From NCBI GenBank assembly GCA_003167475.1, contig PMTB01000140.1, positions 1 to 15,339 on the forward strand: a stretch of 15,339 nt of DNA. Direction: 5' to 3'. The translations under genes were made by a program, and so were the position numbers. Positions 6,250 to 12,849 of the stretch are shown piece after piece. The DNA comes from a candidate division FCPU426 bacterium (GTDB taxonomy: Bacteria > Oederibacteriota > PGYV01 > Palsa-1178). Within the stretch, counting starts at the first letter, position 1. Every line of letters starts with the position of its first letter. The notes below the pieces were generated by a model. It was given only the letters and a program-made list of their open reading frames with translations, had not been told where the DNA came from and ran no database searches.

Positions 6250-6297
6250 GCGCATAATCCCTTCGACGGGCTCGGGGTGGCATGCGCCGCTATGCGC
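6250..6297. repeat. Fragment of a CTTCGAC-GGCTC type dispersed repeat
   Basis: CCCTTCGACGGGCTCGGGGT (about 6259-6278) resembles the widespread CTTCGACAGGCTCAGG repeat motif and sits between the weak inverted ends GCGCATA (6250-6256) and TATGCGC (6291-6297). It lies directly downstream of the metY stop codon. Recognition is from memory of the motif only. Confidence 0.3.
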
Positions 6298-6305
6298 GTC
6301 TTTGA

Positions 6306-7598
6306 TTATACTTTCCCCAAAGCCTGATCGATATCGGCTTTTATATCCACGATATTTTCAAGTCCGATCGAAAGCCTGATAAAGTCGTCTGTAACTCCCG
6401 TTGCCAGCCTCTCTTCTGCCGTCAACTGCTGGTGTGTTGTCGTGGCCGGGTGTATGGCGAGCGACTTTGCGTCGCCGATATTGGCCACGTGCGATATAAG
6501 CTGGAGCGAGTTGATGAATTTTTTCCCGCCTTCTGTGCCGCCCTTGATGCCGAACCCGATGATACCGCCGGCCCCGTGTTTGAGGTACTTTTTTACCCTG
6601 TCTTTTTCAGGGCTGTTTTCGAGGCCCGGATAATTCACCCATGCCACTTTCGGGTGTTTTTCAAGGTGTTTTGCGATGGCAAGCGCGTTCTCGGAATGCC
6701 TTTCATATCTGATATGCAGTGTCTCGATGCCCTGAAGTATCTGGAACGCGTTAAACGGCGAGAGTGCGGCTCCCAGATCCCTTAACAGGACCACCCTGGC
6801 TTTTATTATGTAAGCTATGTTGCCGATCGGTTTCAAAGCCTGCACAAAATCCAGGTTGTGATAACTCGGGTCCGGGCCTGATATGAGCGGGAACTTGCCG
6901 TTCGTCCAGTCAAATTTTCCCGAATCCACTATCACCCCGCCGAGTGAAGTTCCGTGGCCGCCGAGGAATTTTGTGGCCGAATAAACCACTATATCCACGC
7001 CAAAATCGATAGGCCTTAATGTGTATGGCGTCGATGTGTTATCAAGGATAAGGGGTATGCCGTTTTTATGCGCCAGTTTCGAGAGCGCTTCCAGGTCGGC
7101 TACGTCAAGTTTCGGGTTTCCCACAGACTCGGCATAGATGGCCTTTGTCTTGGGCGTGATGGCTTTTTCAAATGCCGCGATGTCGTTTGATTTTACGAAC
7201 TTTACGTCTATGCCGAATTTTTTGAATGTGTAGTGGAAAAGATTATATGTGCCGCCGTAGAGGTTGTCGGCCGAAACTATCTCGTCGCCGTTCTTCGCCA
7301 GGTTTAAGAGCGCGATGGCGATTGCGGACGATCCGCTTGCCACAGCCAGCGCCGCGGCGCCGCCGTCAAGCAAAGCCACCCTTTTTTCGAGCACGTCTGT
7401 CGTGGGGTTCATCAACCTTGTGTAAATATTCCCGAATTCCGCCAGCGCGAAAAGGTTGGCGGCGTGTTCCGTGGAATTGAACTGGTATGACGTGGTCTGG
7501 TAAATAGGCACTGCCAAAGCCCCGGTGGTGGGATCAGGCGTCTGCCCGCCGTGTAAAGCCAGTGTTTCAATCTGCAGGTTCTTGTCGATTTTGCTCAT
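6306..7598 (-). CDS. metY: O-acetylhomoserine sulfhydrylase / aminocarboxypropyltransferase (MetY)
   Basis: The 430-residue Cys/Met-metabolism PLP enzyme converts O-acetylhomoserine and sulfide (or methanethiol) to homocysteine (or methionine). The N-terminus reads ETLALHGGQTPDPTTGA, then PIYQTTSYQF, then YTRLMNPTTDVLEKR, all typical of MetY. The PLP lysine is Lys210 in SATKFLGGHGTS (208-219). LILDNTSTPY carries the PLP-ring Asp186. SLAIHPATTTHQQLT near the C-terminus is the substrate-carboxylate region. The start is set at the ATG at 7598, preceded by AAGGAG, giving the usual family length. An upstream in-frame TTG at 7655 would add 19 low-complexity Lys/Gln/Thr residues with no ribosome site and is rejected. 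It sits between rrf2 and cysK and feeds on the MetX product. Confidence 0.95.
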   Translation of the reverse strand: MSKIDKNLQIETLALHGGQTPDPTTGALAVPIYQTTSYQFNSTEHAANLFALAEFGNIYTRLMNPTTDVLEKRVALLDGGAAALAVASGSSAIAIALLNLAKNGDEIVSADNLYGGTYNLFHYTFKKFGIDVKFVKSNDIAAFEKAITPKTKAIYAESVGNPKLDVADLEALSKLAHKNGIPLILDNTSTPYTLRPIDFGVDIVVYSATKFLGGHGTSLGGVIVDSGKFDWTNGKFPLISGPDPSYHNLDFVQALKPIGNIAYIIKARVVLLRDLGAALSPFNAFQILQGIETLHIRYERHSENALAIAKHLEKHPKVAWVNYPGLENSPEKDRVKKYLKHGAGGIIGFGIKGGTEGGKKFINSLQLISHVANIGDAKSLAIHPATTTHQQLTAEERLATGVTDDFIRLSIGLENIVDIKADIDQALGKV

Positions 7599-7627
7599 TT
7601 TTTGTTTCTCCTTGGTTTTTTTTGGTT

Positions 7628-7653
7628 GTTTTGTGTTCTGTAGTTCTGTGCTC
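7628..7653. repeat. Low-complexity ACAGAAC tract in the metY leader
   Basis: On the minus strand this reads GAGCACAGAACTACAGAACA followed by CAAAAC. It closely resembles the tract at 8423-8450 upstream of rrf2 (GAACACAGAACAGAGAACAC). It is either a degenerate simple repeat or a shared binding site. Confidence 0.5.
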
Positions 7654-7661
7654 AAGCGATA

Positions 7662-7727
7662 TCAGACCCGCATAAAATAGCTCTCAACCCAGAGCTTGTA
7701 CTTAATTTCCTTTTTTGTGTTTTTCAT
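7662..7727 (-). CDS. 21-codon ORF in the metY leader, possible leader peptide
   Basis: ATG at 7727 and TGA at 7664-7662 encode 21 residues: MKNTKKEIKYKLWVESYFMR plus a final Val. A strong ribosome site (AAAGGGAG, about 6 nt from the ATG) makes translation plausible. It begins about 25 nt after the twin-hairpin element and ends about 63 nt before the metY ATG. The N-terminal half is lysine-rich and there is one internal Met but no Cys or Met run, so a classical attenuation peptide is not obvious. It may be a small protein, a translation-coupling ORF, or the remnant of a gene. No recognisable family. Confidence 0.4.
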   Translation of the reverse strand: MKNTKKEIKYKLWVESYFMRV

Positions 7728-7751
7728 TTATTCTCCCTTTTTAATATTTTG

Positions 7752-7845
7752 TAGAGCGGCTGCTTGCTGCCGCTCACTTTGGCTTTTAATAACGGTTCCT
7801 GACTTTCAAGGCCTGCGTCAGAGAGGCAGCAAGCAGCCTCTCTAC
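7752..7845. repeat. Twin hairpin element with mutually complementary loops
   Basis: Left hairpin: GAGCGGC (7754-7760), loop TGCTTGCT, GCCGCTC (7769-7775). Right hairpin: GAGAGGC (7821-7827), loop AGCAAGCA, GCCTCTC (7836-7842). Each stem is 7 bp and perfect, while the two differ from each other by paired changes (CG versus AT within the stem). The 8-base loops are exact reverse complements. The outer bases TAGAG and CTCTA also pair. It starts 7 bp after the rrf2 stop codon and lies between rrf2 and the metY leader ORF. Confidence 0.8.
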
Positions 7846-7851
7846 GCCTAC

Positions 7852-8322
7852 TTATATCTGGTACACAAACTGCTCAACGGACTTCTTCTTCCTGTCCTGT
7901 TCCATTTCAACCAGCTGCCTGAAGCTTATGTTATCCACAACGTTCGATATTGCGTCGTTAACCCGCGCCCATATTGGCTTCAAAACGCACCTGGCTTCAA
8001 AATTACAAGCCTGATAAGCGGAACGCGAGACGCATGATATCGGCGCCAGAGGCCCGTCAATTAGCCTTATTATTTCCCCGAGCTTGATGTTTTCCGGATT
8101 TTGGGAAATTGTATAGCCTCCGTTTTTTCCGCGCAGGCTTTTTACATACCCCGCGTTTTTCAGGGACAATAATATTTGCTCAAGGAATTTTTCGGGTATG
8201 TCCTGGTCCTTTGAAATTTCCTGTATCTGGCTGTAGGAATCAACCCCATTCTCCCGTATATATCTTGCGGCGAGATAAAGCAAGGACTTTATCGCGTAGT
8301 CTCCTTTATATGTTATCTTCAT
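7852..8322 (-). CDS. Rrf2-family transcriptional regulator (CymR/IscR-like)
   Basis: The 156-residue protein begins MKITYKGDYAIKSLLYLA, the characteristic Rrf2 N-terminus. A winged helix-turn-helix follows (IPEKFLEQILLSLKNAGYVKSLRGKNGGY, about residues 42-70, with the typical RGxxGGY wing). Then comes LGEIIRLIDGPLAPISC. Three cysteines, C97, C106 and C112 (C-x8-C-x5-C), lie in the segment that in IscR, NsrR and RsrR holds a Fe-S cluster; the spacing differs from IscR (C-x5-C-x5-C). CymR-type relatives control cysteine synthesis, and this gene lies directly upstream of metY and cysK on the same strand, so local control of sulfur genes is the natural inference. The ATG at 8322 has AAAAGGAG upstream and its own promoter at 8373-8401. 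Cluster binding is not proven by sequence. Confidence 0.9.
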   Translation of the reverse strand: MKITYKGDYAIKSLLYLAARYIRENGVDSYSQIQEISKDQDIPEKFLEQILLSLKNAGYVKSLRGKNGGYTISQNPENIKLGEIIRLIDGPLAPISCVSRSAYQACNFEARCVLKPIWARVNDAISNVVDNISFRQLVEMEQDRKKKSVEQFVYQI

Positions 8323-8372
8323 ATCAATAGCTCCTTTTCTATATTTTGTCTATCACCTTTGTCGGCATAGTA

Positions 8373-8401
8373 AACATAACAAAGTCTATGGAGTTTGTCA
8401 A
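8373..8401 (-). promoter_or_regulatory. rrf2 promoter with an imperfect dyad in its spacer
   Basis: On the minus strand, -35 TTGACA (8401-8396, 6/6), a 17-bp spacer and -10 TATGTT (8378-8373, 4/6) preceded by TGT form an extended -10 promoter. The leader is about 44 nt. The spacer carries the imperfect dyad ACAAAGT-CTATGG-AGTTTGT (8379-8398; 6 of 7 arm positions pair), a plausible autoregulatory operator. Confidence 0.7.
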
Positions 8402-8422
8402 CAAGTATTTTAGATTTTTTTT

Positions 8423-8450
8423 GAGTTCTGTGTTCTCTGTTCTGTGTTCT
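8423..8450. repeat. Low-complexity GTTCTGT/ACAGAAC tract between rrf2 and queH
   Basis: The plus strand repeats GTTCTGTGTTCT about twice. It closely resembles the tract at 7628-7653. Part of it forms one arm of the inverted repeat around the queH -10. Confidence 0.5.
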
Positions 8451-8475
8451 ATGTTATAATTTCTGAACAGAGAAC
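8431..8475 (+). promoter_or_regulatory. queH promoter: extended -10 framed by a 12-bp inverted repeat
   Basis: TGTTATAAT (8452-8460) is a perfect extended -10 (TGnTATAAT). No good -35 is visible at 16-18 bp. TGTTCTCTGTTC (8431-8442) and GAACAGAGAACA (8464-8475) are perfect 12-bp inverted repeats placed symmetrically around the -10, an operator-like layout. The predicted leader is about 25 nt, too short for a preQ1 riboswitch. The left arm is part of a low-complexity tract, so the symmetry could be fortuitous. Confidence 0.6.
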
Positions 8476-8491
8476 AATCCAAGGAGAACTT

Positions 8492-9064
8492 ATGAAAAAC
8501 AAAATACTGCTGAACGTCTGCTGCGCGCCGGACGCGACCCACACTATCAACGCTTTACGCGAAGCGGGTTATGAACCTGTCACTTTTTTTTATAACCCGA
8601 ACATACACCCGCGCGACGAATATTTTAAGCGCGTTGAAGACATGAAAAAACTCGCGAAAGAGACTGCCGTGGAGAACATTACCGATGTCCCTTATGATAT
8701 TGAAGAATGGTTCGCATTATGCAGGCCCCTTGCCAAAGAGCCCGAGCGCGGCAGGCGGTGCGAAGTATGTTTCAGGATGCGTATGTATAAAACCGCGCAG
8801 AAAGCAAAAGAACTCGGGATGGAAATATTCGCGACAACCCTTACCATATCACCCCACAAAGACACGGCCCTGATAAACCGCCTGGGAAAAGAGGCTGCGG
8901 AAAAATACGGGGTTAAGTATTATGAATCAAACTTCAAAAAACAGGACGGGTTTAAAAAATCAATAGTTCTGTCAAAAGAACATGACCTGTACAGGCAGGA
9001 TTATTGCGGGTGTTCGTATTCGCTGCTGGAGAGATTAAAACAAAAACGCGGGAACTGCTGTTGA
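8492..9064 (+). CDS. queH: Epoxyqueuosine reductase QueH
   Basis: The 190-residue enzyme (QueH, formerly DUF208) reduces epoxyqueuosine to queuosine in the wobble base of tRNAs with GUN anticodons. It is the non-orthologous replacement of the cobalamin enzyme QueG. Family signatures run in order: NVCCAPDA (8-15, Cys10-Cys11), FYNPNIHPRDEYFKR (33-47), CEVCFRMRM (90-98, Cys90 and Cys93), FATTLTISPHK (113-123), and SKEHDLYRQDYCGCSYS (161-177, Cys172 and Cys174). The paired cysteines supply the iron-sulfur and redox sites. The ATG at 8492 is chosen because AAGGAG sits five bases upstream; an earlier in-frame ATG at 8444 lies before the -10 box. It is the only plus-strand gene here, divergent from rrf2 and convergent with a kinase gene. 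Confidence 0.94.
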   Translation: MKNKILLNVCCAPDATHTINALREAGYEPVTFFYNPNIHPRDEYFKRVEDMKKLAKETAVENITDVPYDIEEWFALCRPLAKEPERGRRCEVCFRMRMYKTAQKAKELGMEIFATTLTISPHKDTALINRLGKEAAEKYGVKYYESNFKKQDGFKKSIVLSKEHDLYRQDYCGCSYSLLERLKQKRGNCC

Positions 9065-9097
9065 TTTTTTTAGAATCAAACAAATATTGTGATTGCT

Positions 9098-10846
9098 TTA
9101 TACCGCGGCCGGCAGCGTGAACTTAAAAACGCTGCCTTTGCCCAACCCTTCGGATATGACCCATATCCTGCCGCCGTGGGATTCAATTATTTTTTTGCAT
9201 GTCGCAAGCCCGACTCCCGCTCCCTCGTACTCTGTTTTCGGGTGGAGTTTTTGAAATATATGGAAGATTTTTTCAAAATTTTCCGTGGCAAGCCCTATGC
9301 CGTTATCACTTACCGTAAATTCAAAATAACCACCCTTGCTTTCGGAACTTATATTAACTGCAGGTTTGTTTTTACCGGAAAATTTCAGCGCGTTATCTAT
9401 AAGGTTCCTGAATACCTGTTCTATCTGTATTTTATCGCCTTTCACCGAAGGCAGTTGCCCGTCCACCGAAACCGCCGCTTTTTTTTCGATTATGTTGAAT
9501 TTCATCGCCGCCGCCACCCTTGCGGCGCACTTTGCCGTGTCCACAACCGTGTATTCCCTTTTGGATTTCGCCACCCTGGAATAATCGAGCAGCGCCTCCA
9601 GCAGGAATGACATCTTTATTGCTCCCTCCGACACATTGTTCAAAAAATCATTCATGTCCTTTTCGAGCTTATCCTTGAATTTCTTCCTTATAAGCTGCAG
9701 GTAGTCTGTCACCATGTTTAAGGGTTCTTTCAGGTCGTGCGAGGCCACATAAGCAAAGCTTTCCAGGTCCTCATTCGAGCGTTCCAATTCCTTCATTTTT
9801 TCAACAAGGTCCAATTCAGCTTTTTTCTTTGTCGTGATATCCTTGACTGTGCATACCCTTCCGGAATACTTCCGGTCCTTCAGAAGCGCCCTGCTTGAGA
9901 CAAGCACGGTTTTTTCATCCCCGAGGGCGTCCTTAAACGTCAGTTCGGAGTTTATCACTTCCGCCCCGTCGGCCGTAACGCCCGCCCTCCTTATCATGCT
10001 TTCTATAAAACCGTATCCGGCGGTTGCCTCGCGCGCCCGGCCGTAACCGAATAATTCGTTCGCCGCCCTGTTGGCTGTCGTCACCGCGCCTATCCTGTCC
10101 AGCAGCACTATGCCGTCGGTTATCAGGTCCATGATCATATCCGCGTTCCTTGTGGATGAAAGGTTGAAAGTCTCGTATTTTTCCGCGCTATAGATGAAGC
10201 CCAGCACAAATATAAGGAACACTACATTGGCGTCGACCGGGTTGTAAATTTTCATATAATTCATGATCACGGTAAAGACAGTGCCTATAACAAAAACCGC
10301 CGCCGCGCTCGCGAGCAGTATGTCCACTATCTGCTTTTCAGCTTTTACCATGGTCTTATTCCTGTACCTTATAAGCAGAAAGGCTCCGCCGAAGAACATG
10401 ATAATATAATAGATAAAATACAGCGCCGGCCATATGGATTGCTTCCAGGCTCCGGCCGTCCCATATGATACTTTATGGCAGCATTCAAGCATTTGGCCGT
10501 TTATATCCTGGTATATGAAAATACCGGGGATCACCAGGACCAGGAGTATAAGGAGCCCTCCGGTGATTATTTTTTTATTGTTGGTCAGGTAGAGTATGAA
10601 CAGGAAGTAGTAGGATATAAAACTCGCCCAGCTTATGCTCTGGATCTTCAAGACTATTTCCGCCGTCGAATCGGCCACGGTGTTGTTGTCAAGCACGCAG
10701 CTGCAGGCGCTCCATAAGGCGAAAAGCAGGAAAAGGATGGATAATACCCAGTTTATCACCGCGTGCGGATTTTTGATTATTACATAACAAACAGCCAGCG
10801 CGTAGATAACAAAACTGACGAGATGCACATATGTCCAAAAGTTCAT
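9098..10846 (-). CDS. 7TM-sensor PAS histidine kinase, downstream paralogue (copy 1)
   Basis: This 582-residue membrane histidine kinase has about seven hydrophobic segments in residues 1-222 (histidine-kinase N-terminal 7TM type). A PAS-like domain follows (about 236-340, DGIVLLDRIGAVTTANRAA). Next come a short coiled linker, the HisKA dimerisation helix with phospho-acceptor His370 in ASHDLKEPL, and an HATPase domain: N box NLIDNALKF (481-489), G1 DNGIG (514-518), G2 GAGVGLATCKK (542-552). The sensor keeps Cys48, Cys50 and the pair Cys122-Cys123. Met5 (10846) is chosen over the ATG at 10858: it aligns exactly with the start of the neighbouring paralogue and follows GGCGG, whereas 10858 has no ribosome site. 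It has no receiver domain and no adjacent response regulator, and its own promoter. The signal it senses is unknown. Confidence 0.9.
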   Translation of the reverse strand: MNFWTYVHLVSFVIYALAVCYVIIKNPHAVINWVLSILFLLFALWSACSCVLDNNTVADSTAEIVLKIQSISWASFISYYFLFILYLTNNKKIITGGLLILLVLVIPGIFIYQDINGQMLECCHKVSYGTAGAWKQSIWPALYFIYYIIMFFGGAFLLIRYRNKTMVKAEKQIVDILLASAAAVFVIGTVFTVIMNYMKIYNPVDANVVFLIFVLGFIYSAEKYETFNLSSTRNADMIMDLITDGIVLLDRIGAVTTANRAANELFGYGRAREATAGYGFIESMIRRAGVTADGAEVINSELTFKDALGDEKTVLVSSRALLKDRKYSGRVCTVKDITTKKKAELDLVEKMKELERSNEDLESFAYVASHDLKEPLNMVTDYLQLIRKKFKDKLEKDMNDFLNNVSEGAIKMSFLLEALLDYSRVAKSKREYTVVDTAKCAARVAAAMKFNIIEKKAAVSVDGQLPSVKGDKIQIEQVFRNLIDNALKFSGKNKPAVNISSESKGGYFEFTVSDNGIGLATENFEKIFHIFQKLHPKTEYEGAGVGLATCKKIIESHGGRIWVISEGLGKGSVFKFTLPAAV

Positions 10847-10896
10847 ATTAACCGCCATATTATTTTTTTATCAGGCCAGCAAATTTTGTCGCCTAC

Positions 10897-10924
10897 ATTA
10901 TCCTACTTTTTTTGTTTCTGTCAA
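10897..10924 (-). promoter_or_regulatory. Promoter of kinase copy 1
   Basis: On the minus strand, -35 TTGACA (10924-10919, 6/6), a 16-bp spacer and -10 GATAAT (10902-10897, 5/6). The predicted leader is about 44 nt. A perfect 14-bp tandem repeat lies 12 bp upstream of the -35. Confidence 0.7.
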
Positions 10925-10935
10925 TTATTATGCCG

Positions 10936-10963
10936 CTATTGTTGGCAAACTATTGTTGGCAAA
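10936..10963. repeat. Perfect 14-bp tandem direct repeat upstream of the kinase copy 1 promoter
   Basis: CTATTGTTGGCAAA occurs twice in tandem (10936-10949 and 10950-10963), with no mismatch. On the minus strand it precedes the -35 box, a usual position for activator or response-regulator half-sites. A replication slip is the simple alternative. Confidence 0.75.
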
Positions 10964-10968
10964 CATGA

Positions 10969-10988
10969 CCGGGCGCTTTAGCGCCTGG
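10969..10988 (-). terminator. Short GC hairpin directly after the kinase copy 2 stop codon
   Basis: CCGGGCGC (10969-10976), loop TTTA, GCGCCTGG (10981-10988) forms an 8-bp stem with one G-T pair. It touches the stop codon of copy 2. No T tract follows on the minus strand, so it may only weakly terminate or protect the 3' end of the message. Confidence 0.4.
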
Positions 10989-12743
10989 TTATTCTTCGGT
11001 AAAGGCAGGCAGGGTAAACATGAAACCGCAGCCTTTTCCCGGGCCGTCGGATTCCACCCAAATTTTCCCGCCGTGGGCCTCGACTATCTTTTTACATATC
11101 GCCAGCCCCACGCCGGTGCCTTCATACACATCCCTCGGGTTCAGCCGCTGAAACAGCTGGAATACCTTTTCTAAATACTGCTTTTCTATTCCTATCCCGT
11201 TGTCTTTGATTGTGAACTCATAATAATTTCCGGGCTTTTCCGCGCTTATTTCAATGACCGCCGTTTCATTGCCCGTGAATTTAAGGGCATTTGCCAGCAG
11301 GTTCTGGAAAAGCTGTTCAATCTGCATCCTGTCCGCCCTGATGGACGGTAAAATCCCTTTCACAGTGACTGCAGCTTTTTTATCCTGAATCCTGAATTTC
11401 ATGATCTCAATAGCGTGGGAGACAACCAACGCCGTATTTACAAACGATGCTTCCCTGGCGTTCCTCCTGATCCTGGAATACTCAAGAAGCCCTTCTATAA
11501 GTTCCGACATCCTGGCCGCGCCTTCCGTGGCATAATTTATAAAGTCAACGCCGTCCTTGTCGAGTTTATCCGATAGTTTTTTCTTTATGAGCTGCACGTA
11601 GCTTGTCACCATCCTGAGCGGTTCCCTTAAATCGTGCGAGGCAAGGTACGCGAAGCTCTCCAGGTCCTCGTTCGAGCGCTTGAGCTCCTTTACCGTCTCC
11701 ATAAGGTCCACCTCGGCTTTTTTCTTTGTGGTTATGTCCCTGATCGTGCAGACCCTCCCTGAATGGTCCTTACCCTTTAACAGCGCCCGGCTTGAAACAA
11801 GGACGGTTTTTGCGTCCCCCGCGGCATCCTTAAATGTCAGTTCGGAATTTGTGACCTCGGCCCCGTCCGGGTCCACGCCCGCGTTTTTTATATTTTTTTC
11901 AATGAACTCGTACGCGTTTTTTATGTCATACCCCAGCGTATAGCCGAACAGGTCCAGGGCGGCCCGGTTTGCGGTTGTAAGCGCCCCGGCCCTGTCTATG
12001 AGCACTATGCCCTCATTTATCAGGTCCATTATCCTGTCGGCGTTCCTTGTGCTTGACAGGGTGAAAGCCTCGTATTTCTCCGCGCTGTAAATGAATCCGC
12101 CGACAAATATGAGGAACGTGACATTAGCGTCAACCGGGTTGTATATGTGCATGTAGTTCATGAAAACGGTGAAAACCGTGCCTATTAAAAAAACCGCTGT
12201 TGCGCTTATCAGCAGTATGTCGGCCATCTGCCGCTCGCTATTTATACGGGTGCCGTTGCGGTATTTGAAAAGAAGAAAAGTTCCTCCGAAAAACATGAAT
12301 GAATAGTAAAATATATACGCGTATGCCCATATTGATTTTGCCCATGTCCCGGCCATGCCATACGGCACTTTCTGGCAGCAGACCAGCACATTTCCGATGT
12401 AATTCTGGTAAATAAAAATACCCGGGATAAGCAGTATTACCAGGTATACAAGCGGGGATGAAAGAAGCTTTTTATTATTAGTGAGGAACAGTATGAACAG
12501 CACATAATATGAGGTAAAACTCACCCAACCTATACTCTGTATCTTCATTACCAGGTTGGCGGTGCTTAAGCTTACATCGGTATTGTCAAGCACGCAGCTG
12601 CACGCGCTCCAAAGGGCAAAATAGAAGAACAGAATGGCCAGCACCCAGTTTGTGACGGCATACGGATTTTTTATAATGACATAAAATACGGCGAAAGCGT
12701 AAACGACAAAACTCAGGAAATGCACGCCTGTCCAAAAATTCAT
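10989..12743 (-). CDS. 7TM-sensor PAS histidine kinase, upstream paralogue (copy 2)
   Basis: This 584-residue paralogue of the kinase downstream is collinear with it over all 582 shared positions without a gap. About seven membrane segments occupy residues 1-222 and include WSACSCVLDN (45-54) and CCQKVPYG (122-129). A PAS-like region (about 236-340) precedes RDITTKKKAE. HisKA has His370 in ASHDLREPL. The ATPase has N box NLLANALKF (481-489), G1 DNGIGIE (514-520) and G2 GTGVGLAICKK (542-552). All catalytic motifs look intact, so it should autophosphorylate in the cytoplasm in response to a membrane signal. The ATG at 12743 follows a G-rich ribosome site (GGGTGGGG, close spacing). No response regulator is adjacent; the partner must be encoded elsewhere. 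Confidence 0.92.
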   Translation of the reverse strand: MNFWTGVHFLSFVVYAFAVFYVIIKNPYAVTNWVLAILFFYFALWSACSCVLDNTDVSLSTANLVMKIQSIGWVSFTSYYVLFILFLTNNKKLLSSPLVYLVILLIPGIFIYQNYIGNVLVCCQKVPYGMAGTWAKSIWAYAYIFYYSFMFFGGTFLLFKYRNGTRINSERQMADILLISATAVFLIGTVFTVFMNYMHIYNPVDANVTFLIFVGGFIYSAEKYEAFTLSSTRNADRIMDLINEGIVLIDRAGALTTANRAALDLFGYTLGYDIKNAYEFIEKNIKNAGVDPDGAEVTNSELTFKDAAGDAKTVLVSSRALLKGKDHSGRVCTIRDITTKKKAEVDLMETVKELKRSNEDLESFAYLASHDLREPLRMVTSYVQLIKKKLSDKLDKDGVDFINYATEGAARMSELIEGLLEYSRIRRNAREASFVNTALVVSHAIEIMKFRIQDKKAAVTVKGILPSIRADRMQIEQLFQNLLANALKFTGNETAVIEISAEKPGNYYEFTIKDNGIGIEKQYLEKVFQLFQRLNPRDVYEGTGVGLAICKKIVEAHGGKIWVESDGPGKGCGFMFTLPAFTEE

Positions 12744-12849
12744 TCAGCCCCACCCTTTTTTACGCAGCTTCAGCATCAATAATAACGATAGATGGTAAAT
12801 GATTCCTGTTACCCTGGGACATCCAATGAATAACAATGTCCTCTACATA

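Noticed and set aside
7599..7655. Upstream TTG start for metY adding 19 residues
   Set aside because: The extension is low-complexity (Thr, Lys, Gln), has no ribosome site, and the ATG at 7598 has AAGGAG and gives normal family length.
8444..8491. ATG at 8444 as the queH start
   Set aside because: It lies upstream of the predicted -10 box. The ATG at 8492 has AAGGAG and the N-terminus expected for QueH.
8461..8491. preQ1 riboswitch in the queH leader
   Set aside because: The predicted leader is about 25 nt and lacks the hairpin and A-rich tail of preQ1 aptamers.
9061..9079. TTGATT/AATCAA hairpin as a terminator between queH and kinase copy 1
   Set aside because: It is only six A/T pairs and overlaps the queH stop codon; no T tract follows the stem.
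10847..10858. ATG at 10858 as the start of kinase copy 1
   Set aside because: It has no ribosome site, and the gap-free alignment with copy 2 begins at the ATG at 10846.
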